Assembly (NCBI GenBank): GCA_964611895.1
Contig: CAZTDN010000014.1
Span: 11,562 to 75,561 of the forward strand
Direction of reading: 5' to 3'
DNA from: JAIEOG01 sp964611895
GTDB lineage: Bacteria; Bdellovibrionota; FAC87; UBA2466
DNA: 64,000 bases
Part shown: piece by piece, positions 17,025 through 24,820 of the stretch
Position numbering within the stretch: position 1 is the first letter of the stretch
Layout of the letters: every line of letters starts with the position of its first letter
Position numbers and translations under genes: made by a program
The notes under the pieces: model-generated
The model's input: only the letters and a program-made list of their open reading frames with translations
What the model was told of the DNA's origin: nothing
The model's database searches: none

Positions 17025-17671
17025 TAGCTCAACTGCTTTTGAACCATCCATTCAAAGGCGCAAAGTAGGTTATCGTGACTTCGATCCGAATGGTTGCAGA
17101 ATCTGTCGATAATATAATGCGTGGCCTCTATCGTAGAATAGCACTGTGCCTTTGGCTGCTGGCGGACTTGGAAACGGGAGACCTTTTCTGGCACAAATCG
17201 AATCAAGGTCGCTTTCCCTAGATTAGGGCTCAATCGCCTCATTCGACGCGCCTGGCTCCAAGTCCCATCAATCAAAAAGATGACTGGCTGGCGCCCCGCA
17301 GGGAAAAATGCGCGTCTTTCCAGAGGGGTCAAAGCTCCGATATCCCTAGCTTGAGGAGAAGGGTATAAAACCATGCAGAAATTGCGCGGATCCTCTAAGA
17401 GGGCATTCACTCTAGGATTTTTGCTGAAGTCGACCCCCTCAATAAGCTCCGAGTTTTCAAGAAACAAATGAGTCATCCGGCCGGTAGCTACCGCTCTTTT
17501 GGCTTCTTCGTGATGCATGAGAATCACGAACTTAATCGGAGGGGTAAACGGTTTAACATGCCCGCAATAGCATTCGGATTGTGCCTTACGGCACCTGCGA
17601 CACACTGCCCTGGGGTGTTTCCGGCGGGCTTCCCGCTCTGCGCGCGCGCGTCTGTACTCGTCGACTGTCAC
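16994..17671 (-). CDS. DTW-domain tRNA uridine aminocarboxypropyltransferase
   Basis: Likely adds an aminocarboxypropyl group to a tRNA uridine, as TapT/YfiP does. The family DTW motif is seen as DGTWSQARRM, and the N-terminal zinc-type cysteines appear as CRRCRKAQSECYCG. The protein is 225 aa, within the family range. SPLG-like and FVPEK segments also fit. Its 5' end is divergent from the zinc-ribbon gene, and its 3' end overlaps the HAD gene. Confidence 0.88.
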   Translation of the reverse strand: MTVDEYRRARAEREARRKHPRAVCRRCRKAQSECYCGHVKPFTPPIKFVILMHHEEAKRAVATGRMTHLFLENSELIEGVDFSKNPRVNALLEDPRNFCMVLYPSPQARDIGALTPLERRAFFPAGRQPVIFLIDGTWSQARRMRRLSPNLGKATLIRFVPEKVSRFQVRQQPKAQCYSTIEATHYIIDRFCNHSDRSHDNLLCAFEWMVQKQLSYYRCRSRITV

Positions 17672-17719
17672 CTAGTTAAAGATACCAGTCCAAAACGGAT
17701 TCTGCTATGAACTGCCTCG

Positions 17720-18232
17720 ATGCCATCCGAAGTTTGTACGATTTGCCAGAAGCCCAAAGCACAGTCCCTCTGTGGCCTGTGCGAAAAACCAGTTTGCAAA
17801 AACTGTCGCGAAAAGATGGGAGAAAACTACTTTTCGTTTCTCACCCCTGTTCCTACTGCACTGACACACGCGGTGTATTGTGGGCGTTGCTATGATGACA
17901 AAGTCGCTTACGCCCGACAGGAGTATGATCTCCAAATGGAAAAAGCGCGCGATGTGTTTGTCTATTACAAGGGCCAGGGCGAAGAAACCCGTCTATTCAA
18001 GCGAAATGAGGACCCATTGAAAGTGAGCGATCTTACTGACCGCTCCGAAGTGGTCATGCGATTGGCATTTCAAGCAGTCCAGAACGGTTTCAACACTCTG
18101 GTGGACGTCGAAGTGAAATCTGAAAAAGTCCGCTCAGGCGCTTATCAAACTACCAAATGGTCTGGGGTGGGAACTCCAACAAACGCAGATGCGGAGAAAA
18201 TTTACCGTAGAGATGGGAAACCCAAACGCTAA
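17720..18232 (+). CDS. Zinc-ribbon protein with YbjQ-like C-terminus
   Basis: Cytosolic protein of 170 aa, not assigned to a named family. Residues 6-28 hold paired cysteines (CTICQKPKAQSLCGLCEKPVC), with more at YCGRC, suggesting two zinc sites. The C-terminal half (VVMRLAFQAVQNGFNTLVDV) resembles the YbjQ heavy-metal-binding fold. Its stop and the next start overlap as TAATG, so it is coupled with the DUF1415 gene. The function is unknown. Confidence 0.65.
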   Translation: MPSEVCTICQKPKAQSLCGLCEKPVCKNCREKMGENYFSFLTPVPTALTHAVYCGRCYDDKVAYARQEYDLQMEKARDVFVYYKGQGEETRLFKRNEDPLKVSDLTDRSEVVMRLAFQAVQNGFNTLVDVEVKSEKVRSGAYQTTKWSGVGTPTNADAEKIYRRDGKPKR

Positions 18233-18789
18233 TGCATCACCCTGCCGTTTCAGACACGCGTCACTGGGTTTCATCTTTCGTCATTGGGTTGGGATTGTGC
18301 CCTTTTGCCAAGAGCGTTTTTGACTCGGATAGAGTGCGTTATGCGCTGTGTGAAAGCGCTCTTCCGAGCGACCTGCTCACTCAGCTCGGCAGTGAACTCC
18401 AAACCCTGCTTCGTTCACCGCGCAGTGTGGTGGAGACAACTCTGCTAATCGCCCCTAACACACTCACAAACTTCCGTGACTTCAATGACTTTACTGGAAT
18501 CGCAGAGAAACTAGTCCAAGATCTTGGCCTGCGGGGCACGATTCAAATCGTCGGATTTCACCCACACTACGTTTTTGCGCAATCCGCGGAGGAAGCGCCT
18601 GAAAACTACACAAACCGCTCTCCGCACCCAACCCTCCATTTGCTGCGGGAAGAAAGCATTTCTGAGGTGGCCCACTCCCCAGAGGCTTTGCTCAATATCC
18701 CGGAGCGAAATATTCAACTTCTACGAAGCATGGGAGTTCAAGAAATCTTGGACAGGTTGCAAAAAACGGCTATCCCCGAAAAAGACTAA
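18232..18789 (+). CDS. DUF1415 family protein
   Basis: Cytosolic protein of 185 aa. The family opening (TRHWVSSFVIGLGLCPFAK), GFHPHYVF and a late NYTNRSPHPTLHLLREESI match DUF1415, whose biochemical role is not established. The start overlaps the previous stop by one base (TAATG). The gene is convergent with the Gre-like gene, nine bases away. The same gene order zinc-ribbon / DUF1415 is the only clue to its role. Confidence 0.8.
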   Translation: MHHPAVSDTRHWVSSFVIGLGLCPFAKSVFDSDRVRYALCESALPSDLLTQLGSELQTLLRSPRSVVETTLLIAPNTLTNFRDFNDFTGIAEKLVQDLGLRGTIQIVGFHPHYVFAQSAEEAPENYTNRSPHPTLHLLREESISEVAHSPEALLNIPERNIQLLRSMGVQEILDRLQKTAIPEKD

Positions 18790-18798
18790 CGACAACCT

Positions 18799-19275
18799 CT
18801 ACCAAACGCGCACAATCTCGTACTCTCGCGCCACTTGAGTGCGCACCTCAACTTCATCCCCGATTCTTTTCCCCATTAAACCCTCACCTAAGGGAGACTC
18901 TGGGGTAGTCACTTGAATTTTCCTCCCTTCAAATACCGTGCTTCGGCCGCCCCCCTTGGGCATCAATAGGCAAAAGAGCGTTTTGGCATCGGTTTGAAGC
19001 TCCACCAGAGCGGTGATTGAAATAGACGATGTCTGCCCAAACGACTGCATGGGCAAAGCGCGGTACAGTTTTAGCAGTTGTTCCATCTCCTGAACGCGAC
19101 CTGCCTGAGCTCCCGCCAGATACGAAGCTTCTAGTCCGCGTGTATCGTACTGATCTTCGGCTTTGCTCTCCGTGTGCGTGGCTGCATCTTTTGCCGCCAG
19201 GGCCGACTGCACGAGCATGGCTAAATCGTGCTCCATCTGCGAGATGAGCTGCTGTAAGATGGCCTGCTTGTCCAA
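18799..19275 (-). CDS. GreA/GreB-family transcription elongation factor
   Basis: Cytosolic protein of 158 aa that should rescue backtracked RNA polymerase. Residues 1-75 form the coiled coil (SKAEDQYDTRGLEASYLAG with acidic tip residues) and 80-158 the FKBP-like domain, including SPLGEGLMGKRIGDEVEV. The GreA/GreB choice is not secure, and a Gre-factor homologue is also possible. It lies 3 bp after a DUF421 gene on the same strand. Confidence 0.85.
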   Translation of the reverse strand: MDKQAILQQLISQMEHDLAMLVQSALAAKDAATHTESKAEDQYDTRGLEASYLAGAQAGRVQEMEQLLKLYRALPMQSFGQTSSISITALVELQTDAKTLFCLLMPKGGGRSTVFEGRKIQVTTPESPLGEGLMGKRIGDEVEVRTQVAREYEIVRVW

Positions 19276-19278
19276 GTG

Positions 19279-19764
19279 CTACCTCTTAATCACGGTGATT
19301 TTACCGTCCCCCTCAATACGCACTTTTTTCACCTGCATGAGATTCTCCACCCCATCCGCATGAAGAGCGCTCCAAAGCTCTTCCTCCGTTATGAGCTCTT
19401 TGCGCATATTACGGCGGAGTATTTTTCCATGTTTTACAAGTAGCATCGGTGCGGGGTGGGCAATCCACTCCAAACTCTTAAAATGGAAGGACAGCCAATC
19501 CACCACAAAACTCCAAAACAAGATAACTGTTACCAACAGCAAGCCGTCGGTGATGGTGGTGTAGGAACCCGCCATGGCGTTTTGGGAGGCGTCGGCAAGT
19601 AAGACCACCACCAACAAATCAGACAGGCTCCCCGTCCCCGCCTCTCTTCGCAGAAAGAAGCGAGACAAAGCCAGTAAACCTATATACATTACCGTTCCTC
19701 GGACGAAAGTTTCCACTACGGGTACTTCTACCGAGAACAAACGATGCAAGAGCGCACTATTCAT
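19279..19764 (-). CDS. DUF421 (YetF-like) membrane protein
   Basis: Inner-membrane protein of 161 aa. Three hydrophobic segments (TVMYIGLLALSRFFL, LSDLLVVVLLADASQ, LLLVTVILFWSFVVDWL) are followed by a soluble domain with MLLVKHGKILRRNMRKELI and EEELWSALHADGVENL, as in DUF421. The ATG at 19764 is chosen. A longer frame to 19875 would overlap the divergent dus gene and a palindrome, and adds a hydrophilic tail. The role of the family is not settled. It is followed by the Gre-like gene. Confidence 0.8.
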   Translation of the reverse strand: MNSALLHRLFSVEVPVVETFVRGTVMYIGLLALSRFFLRREAGTGSLSDLLVVVLLADASQNAMAGSYTTITDGLLLVTVILFWSFVVDWLSFHFKSLEWIAHPAPMLLVKHGKILRRNMRKELITEEELWSALHADGVENLMQVKKVRIEGDGKITVIKR

Positions 19765-19781
19765 GTAGTGGAAGATACCCG

Positions 19782-19804
19782 CTACTTTTTCAGCTGAAAA
19801 GTAG
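19782..19804. repeat. Imperfect palindrome, possible divergent member of the GGTACGCGG repeat
   Basis: CTACTTTTTCAGCTGAAAAG plus TAG forms a near-perfect inverted repeat with one extra T. It sits in the divergent spacer between DUF421 and dus. Its flank (ATACCCG before, ATAGGC after) loosely resembles the arms of the palindromes at 45.1 and 51.7 kb, but this link is weak. Confidence 0.4.
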
Positions 19805-19813
19805 ATAGGCACG

Positions 19814-20863
19814 ATGGAACGGTTTGAAAAATTGGGGGTGCGGTTCCCTTTTTTCGTGGCACCTATGGTGGGCATCTCACACGTGGCGTTTCGTGAGCTG
19901 GTGCGACATTACACGCCCCCTAGCCTGTCGCCCCTACTTTTCACCGAAATGATTTCCAGTCGGCGCCTGCCCAGTGAACATTTGGATCAGGCTCAACACC
20001 TGCGGACCAGCATAGGAGAAACAGGTTTAATTCCCCAGCTGCTGTGCAATGAAGAAACCTACATTGCACAGTCCTTTGAAAAACTACAGCCTCTCCACCC
20101 CTGGGGCTACGATATCAACATGGGCTGTCCCGCGTCCCAAACGCTCAAGCACAACTGGGGCGTGCAGCTTATGCACGATAAACACAAAGCTGCAGACATT
20201 GTCCGGATCGCAAAAAAGTATGCCCACAAGCCGGTGAGCGTAAAACTGCGTGCCGCAATCGGCCGACACCACAATGAAGACTATTTGAACGATTTCACGG
20301 CGGCGCTGGAAGACGCAGGAGCCGACTGGCTGACGGTTCATTGCAGAACACAGGATCAGGGACACAACGGGTATGCCAACTGGCAAATCATCCAAAGACT
20401 CGCCACACGACGTAAGATACCCATTGTGGCGAATGGCGATATTCACACCTGGCAGGACGCGCTCACCGTACGACGAGAGCACGGCGCCGATGGAGTGATG
20501 ATCGCTCGTGCGGCCACAGCCCGTCCCTGGATTCTTTGGCAAATCGCGTATCGGCTGGGGCACACGGAAAAGCCCTCAGGGACGACACGCGAGACTCCGC
20601 CGTTCACCCCCGAAGAAGAGGGCCAGGAATATTTTGCCGCGGTACTGCGACTGTCTTGCTTAATGCAAGATCATTACGGCGATAACCCTCAAACCTTAAA
20701 ACAGTTTTTCTTTTTCCTTACTCTCAGCAGCCGGTGGTTGTTTTTTGGACACGAGTTTCTCACTAAGGCGAAACGCGCTCAAAGTTTTTACCAGCTAAGA
20801 GACTTCGTAAACGAATACCGCGAAAATACTTCTCAAAAAATGGTCGCCCACGCTCGAACTTAG
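19814..20863 (+). CDS. tRNA-dihydrouridine synthase family protein
   Basis: Cytosolic FMN enzyme reducing uridine to dihydrouridine in tRNA. The TIM-barrel motifs are visible: APMVGISHVAFREL, then INMGCPASQTLKHNWGVQLM with the catalytic cysteine, VHCRTQDQGHNGYANW, and VANGDIHTWQDA with GADGVMIARA. The length of 349 aa is normal for Dus. It belongs to the DusB/DusC-like set; the exact uridine position cannot be told from sequence. The last 101 bp overlap the convergent YeeE/YedE gene. Confidence 0.9.
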   Translation: MERFEKLGVRFPFFVAPMVGISHVAFRELVRHYTPPSLSPLLFTEMISSRRLPSEHLDQAQHLRTSIGETGLIPQLLCNEETYIAQSFEKLQPLHPWGYDINMGCPASQTLKHNWGVQLMHDKHKAADIVRIAKKYAHKPVSVKLRAAIGRHHNEDYLNDFTAALEDAGADWLTVHCRTQDQGHNGYANWQIIQRLATRRKIPIVANGDIHTWQDALTVRREHGADGVMIARAATARPWILWQIAYRLGHTEKPSGTTRETPPFTPEEEGQEYFAAVLRLSCLMQDHYGDNPQTLKQFFFFLTLSSRWLFFGHEFLTKAKRAQSFYQLRDFVNEYRENTSQKMVAHART

Positions 20864-21266
20864 ACTGCCATTCGAACAAAGCCATTCCAGAAACTAAACC
20901 CAACACCACCCACAGCGAGCTTGGTTGCAAGGTCGCGGCAGACACTAAAGCTGGGCCGGGACAATAACCTGCGATTCCCCAACCTACTCCGAACAGAGCC
21001 GCGCCTAACAGTAACCGTGCATCTACTCGTTTTGCTGTCGGCAAGTGAAACTGGCCATCCAAAACAGGACGAGATCGAGTGCCGATTAAACTATAAACCA
21101 GGGAGTAGACAGCAACAGCCCCCGCCATTACGAACGCCAAACTAGGGTCCCATGCGTCACCTACTCTCAAAAACCCCAAGACTTTTTCGGGGTTGGTCAT
21201 CCCAGAGACCCCCAAGCCGAGCGCAAATACAAAAGCGCAAATAAATGCTGTAATGTTTAACATCAT
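20763..21266 (-). CDS. DUF6691 / YeeE-YedE family half-transporter (second subunit)
   Basis: Inner-membrane protein of 167 aa with four hydrophobic segments. The signature GWGIAGYCPGPALVSAATL is the conserved cysteine motif of the YeeE/YedE sulfur-transport family; NITAFICAFVFALGLGVSGM is its first helix. Its start overlaps the partner stop as ATGA. About 25 C-terminal residues extend past the usual family end and run antisense over dus. The pair probably forms one transporter for thiosulfate-like sulfur species, by family inference. Confidence 0.85.
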   Translation of the reverse strand: MMLNITAFICAFVFALGLGVSGMTNPEKVLGFLRVGDAWDPSLAFVMAGAVAVYSLVYSLIGTRSRPVLDGQFHLPTAKRVDARLLLGAALFGVGWGIAGYCPGPALVSAATLQPSSLWVVLGLVSGMALFEWQSKFERGRPFFEKYFRGIRLRSLLAGKNFERVSP

Positions 21267-21649
21267 AAAATCCCCACCGTGATCATCGCCACCACGATGA
21301 AAGTGATGGTCGCCAAAACAGACCGAAGTGAAAGTCTCCCCACTCCACAGACTCCATGGCCACTAGTACAACCACTCCCCAAGCGAGTACCGTACCCAAC
21401 CAATAACCCCGCCAGGACTAATACGCCGGGAGAACGAAGCGAAATTCCGCCAAGTGCCTGAGGATAAAACAGACCCAGGACCACTCCCCCACTTAACAGA
21501 CCAAAAACGAAACTCAGACGCCAGGAACGCCCTGTGGGGTGGAACAGACCACCCATAATCCCGCTAACGCCTAAAATCCGTCCATTGAACGCCAGCATCC
21601 CTGCTGCCGCGCACCCAACCAGAACTCCGCCTACTAACGCCTGAAGCAT
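21263..21649 (-). CDS. YeeE/YedE family half-transporter (first subunit)
   Basis: Inner-membrane protein of 128 aa with about four helices. GRILGVSGIMGGL and GYGTRLGSGCTSGHGVCGV hold the conserved glycine-rich and cysteine motifs of the YeeE/YedE family, in which cysteines relay thiosulfate. The second subunit is coupled by an ATGA overlap. The rlmKL gene ends 15 bp upstream, so the pair may be read through from that operon. The persulfide-dioxygenase-like gene at 1.7 kb could act in the same sulfur metabolism. Confidence 0.88.
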   Translation of the reverse strand: MLQALVGGVLVGCAAAGMLAFNGRILGVSGIMGGLFHPTGRSWRLSFVFGLLSGGVVLGLFYPQALGGISLRSPGVLVLAGLLVGYGTRLGSGCTSGHGVCGVGRLSLRSVLATITFIVVAMITVGIL

Positions 21650-21664
21650 GCGACCCCTCCGAGG

Positions 21665-23782
21665 TTAGGCTATCGTAATCTCCCAACACCGAAAAGGGGG
21701 CCTAACCGAAAGGTCTATCGAAAAAAGTCGATTGGAGATTTCCTGAACCGAGAGACTGCCGAGTTCCTTAACCTTTTCCATATCCATCTGAAACGGACCA
21801 TAACCGACGAGAAAATACACCGTCGCCCCAGGCAGCATTCGCCCCAGCACTTGGCTCAACAGAACAAGATAGTCCCGCTGCAACACAAACTCGCTTTGAG
21901 TAACACGGTTGATAGACCTTGCCGGTGGCTCCACCACACACAAATCAAACCCCGGCCCCGGAGTGACTAGGTAGTCCTGAACATCCGAACGAATCCCTTG
22001 GTGTTTAGCACCGGAAAAGCCATTTAGCTGCAAAACACGCTGCGCCCAACTCAAGTAGGTACTCGAAGTATCTACTAACGTGGTGGAACGGGCTCCTCCC
22101 CTTGCTGCCGCTACACAAAAAGCCCCTGTATAGCCGTAAAGACTCAAAAACGCTTTTCCTGAGGCTTTTTTTGCCAATTCAACACGAAGCCCCCTCTGAT
22201 CAAAGGCAAAACCAGTGTCTGTATAGTCGTCCAAGTTAGCAAGATAACGTGCGCCGTTTTCTGGAACCTCAATAAATTCCCCCCCTAGCCCTTCTAGTTT
22301 TTTGGCGACTCGTTTTTTATAGTGCACATTTTCCAGCTCGGTTCGCGTTGCCACGGCTGCAGTACGCACCATCAAATCGCAGTAGAGATCTTGTTCTCGG
22401 GGCGTCCTGTCGTGATTGCGCTGCACTTCCGCAATGTGGAGGTGCTCTCCGTACCTATCCACAATAAATGGGAGTTCGGGAATATCTCGATTGTAGACCC
22501 GCCAGACCGAAACTCCCTCACGCTTTGCCCACTTGGACAAGTGTTTGTGGTTTTTCTGCAGGCGATTTCCTAGGGCAGTCGCTTTTTCGACCCAGAGCGG
22601 ATTGTCTTCTGGTTTTTCATACGTCACCCGCTCAACTGGCACGGACTCCGAGGATATCTCCGTCTGCACCAACTGGCATTCAATCGGGCCGTTCCGCAAT
22701 TCTATGCGTTTGGCGCCTGGCAGATCCAAGAAACGACCGGCCGCGAGGTTTCCACACAGAATCGAGACTTTCCATCCGCCATATACCTGACGCAATCGAT
22801 CCCCGATTTCACGCCAAAACTCCTCCACATGCCGCACTCGCATGCGTTCGTCATAGGGTGGATTAAGAACTAACGTCCCTGGAGCAGTTGCGACCGGAAG
22901 TCGCGTAAAAAAATCTCCCTGCTCAATTTCCACGACTCCCTGCAATCCTGCGCGTTCCACATTCTGCCTAGCAATCGCAACGACTTCGGGATCCATTTCC
23001 ACACCGCGAATCGGCGCGCCATTGTTGGGCACTATGGCCGCTTTGGCTTCGGAAACAAGCTCTGAAAGGAGCTTGGGTTCATAGTCCGGCCATCGCTGAA
23101 ATCCAAACTCTTCTCGCAACAAGCCCGGGGCCTTGTTCACCCGGATCAGACCCGCTTCAATACAAAATGTGCCCGATCCGCACATGGAATCCAAGAAGTC
23201 TGTCCGATTGTCCCAATGAGACAGACGAATTATTCCCGCGGCAAGGGTTTCACTCAAAGGAGCCTCGCCTGCTTTCAAACGGTACCCACGACGATGTAAA
23301 GACTCGCCGGAAGAGTCCAGAAATACTTGAACCGTATTCTTGAACAATGCGATTACCACCCTCAGATCGGGAGAGCGCAAGTCCACCGAAGGGCGTGAGC
23401 CATGGAGTTGTCGAAACTGATCTACGATCGCATCTTTTGCCAGTTGGGCGATGAAGAGCGAATGCGTCGTGAAGGAAGAATAGACGGTTGGATCAATTGC
23501 CAGCGAACCATTAGGATCCAACCATTGAGACCAATCCAGGCCCTGAATCCCAGCATAAAAACTTTTCTCATCTTTTGCGGAAAATTCCGCTACCGGCTTG
23601 AGGACTCGAATACCTGTCCGAATCCAGAGATTAGCCTTGTACAAAAAGCGTTTGTCTCCCTCGCAAATCACCACGCGATTTTGTATGCGGACTCGCTTTG
23701 CCCCTAGAGTGGTCAACTCCTGTGCTAAGGGTTTTTCTAGACCTGTTAGCGTCCGGACATGAATTGGAAATGGTTGGTTCAC
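21665..23782 (-). CDS. rlmL: Bifunctional 23S rRNA methyltransferase RlmKL
   Basis: Cytosolic two-domain rRNA methyltransferase that makes m2G2445 (RlmL part) and m7G2069 (RlmK part) in 23S rRNA. Residues about 5-155 form the THUMP region and 155-380 the RlmL domain with FLDSMCGSGTFCIEAGLI and LNPPYDERM. Residues 400-705 form RlmK, including FLSLYGYTGAFCVAAARGG and DLCVVEPPARS. The length of 705 aa matches the family. The GTG at 23782 opens the THUMP region (NQPFPIHVRTLTGLEKPLA). It lies 21 bp downstream of the DUF3445 gene. Confidence 0.93.
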   Translation of the reverse strand: MNQPFPIHVRTLTGLEKPLAQELTTLGAKRVRIQNRVVICEGDKRFLYKANLWIRTGIRVLKPVAEFSAKDEKSFYAGIQGLDWSQWLDPNGSLAIDPTVYSSFTTHSLFIAQLAKDAIVDQFRQLHGSRPSVDLRSPDLRVVIALFKNTVQVFLDSSGESLHRRGYRLKAGEAPLSETLAAGIIRLSHWDNRTDFLDSMCGSGTFCIEAGLIRVNKAPGLLREEFGFQRWPDYEPKLLSELVSEAKAAIVPNNGAPIRGVEMDPEVVAIARQNVERAGLQGVVEIEQGDFFTRLPVATAPGTLVLNPPYDERMRVRHVEEFWREIGDRLRQVYGGWKVSILCGNLAAGRFLDLPGAKRIELRNGPIECQLVQTEISSESVPVERVTYEKPEDNPLWVEKATALGNRLQKNHKHLSKWAKREGVSVWRVYNRDIPELPFIVDRYGEHLHIAEVQRNHDRTPREQDLYCDLMVRTAAVATRTELENVHYKKRVAKKLEGLGGEFIEVPENGARYLANLDDYTDTGFAFDQRGLRVELAKKASGKAFLSLYGYTGAFCVAAARGGARSTTLVDTSSTYLSWAQRVLQLNGFSGAKHQGIRSDVQDYLVTPGPGFDLCVVEPPARSINRVTQSEFVLQRDYLVLLSQVLGRMLPGATVYFLVGYGPFQMDMEKVKELGSLSVQEISNRLFSIDLSVRPPFRCWEITIA

Positions 23783-23803
23783 GCGGGGCGAACCCTACCA
23801 TTT

Positions 23804-24796
23804 TTACGGGGTGGGGGTGAATCCAAAAAACTGGGACAGAAGGCTAGCCCACTGGTGCCCGCGGGACAGGGGATTGGATGCAGACACAGCGATTTCCTTA
23901 CCTTTTTCAGGGGCTTGCGCCTTCACAAAGTCCATTCTCCAGACGCGGGGACGAATCGTGAATAGGACGGCGTGCGTCTTCGCAGACGCCCCTCCAAACG
24001 GTACAAACGAGAGTGTTTCGAACTCGCTTCGAAGGTAGGTCCGCTGCCCAAAGTTTTGTAAATTAATGTCCGTAGGAAACACATTATCACCGTACAAAGC
24101 CAGTTCCGCAGTTGTTCGCAGAAACCAGTTGGTGCGTGTCGTGACGTACCCTGCTCGATCCTTATTCATCAAGCGCTCTACCATTCGACTAATGGCGGAG
24201 TAGTTCGCGACATCGCCATGAATTTCGTGGATATCAAGCTTTAGAAAATCGTCCAATTTCCAATTGGTGGGTGTCGCCAAGAAACCGCCCACCATCGTCC
24301 ACTGGCCCCCTTTGCGAGCATCTGGCAGGTTAAGTATCAGATCGTCCGGCACCAACAGGCCTGCAACCACCAGGGGATGGTACACGGGGTTTTTGAAATT
24401 GAAGCGTCTGCGATTAATCAGCTCGACGATTTCATCCCCTTCTATCCGATAGTAAAAAGGAAAACTCGCAGACAAATGTAGTACAAGCCTATCCAGCAAA
24501 GCCCTAGACGCCTGATGAAATGCCTCCGCGTGCTCGGGCAAAAACTGAAATACTTTGCCAGGATTTTGGAGATACAGCGCTTCGCGCAGGCGCATCTGCT
24601 GGGCGAATCCCATTCGAGGCTTTAGCCACTCGCTCAGAGGAATAGCAGCCATGTTTTTTTGAGGATAATCAGGATCGACCTTCATTTCCTCAAGTTCCTC
24701 AATGTCGTTTGAGATGAGTTCAGTGGGACAAAGAGTGCCAGTAGCAGTAGCCACAGCGCTCACACCCAGAAAAACTCCAACCAAGAAAAACTGCAT
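23804..24796 (-). CDS. Exported DUF3445 / heme-dependent oxidative N-demethylase-like protein
   Basis: The core resembles PF11927 proteins, where heme-dependent oxidative N-demethylases have been described: TPTNWKLDDFLKLDIHEIHG, ISRMVERLM and TRTNWFLR, then YLRSEFETLSFVPFGG and HAVLFTIRPRVW. Known members are cytosolic, but this 330-aa protein starts with a clear signal peptide (QFFLVGVFLGVSAVATATG). It is therefore probably periplasmic. It lies 24 bp after an outer-membrane protein gene in the redox operon. Whether it binds heme cannot be seen. Confidence 0.7.
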   Translation of the reverse strand: MQFFLVGVFLGVSAVATATGTLCPTELISNDIEELEEMKVDPDYPQKNMAAIPLSEWLKPRMGFAQQMRLREALYLQNPGKVFQFLPEHAEAFHQASRALLDRLVLHLSASFPFYYRIEGDEIVELINRRRFNFKNPVYHPLVVAGLLVPDDLILNLPDARKGGQWTMVGGFLATPTNWKLDDFLKLDIHEIHGDVANYSAISRMVERLMNKDRAGYVTTRTNWFLRTTAELALYGDNVFPTDINLQNFGQRTYLRSEFETLSFVPFGGASAKTHAVLFTIRPRVWRMDFVKAQAPEKGKEIAVSASNPLSRGHQWASLLSQFFGFTPTP

Positions 24797-24820
24797 AAAA
24801 CTCCCCTGGAGTCAGCCATA

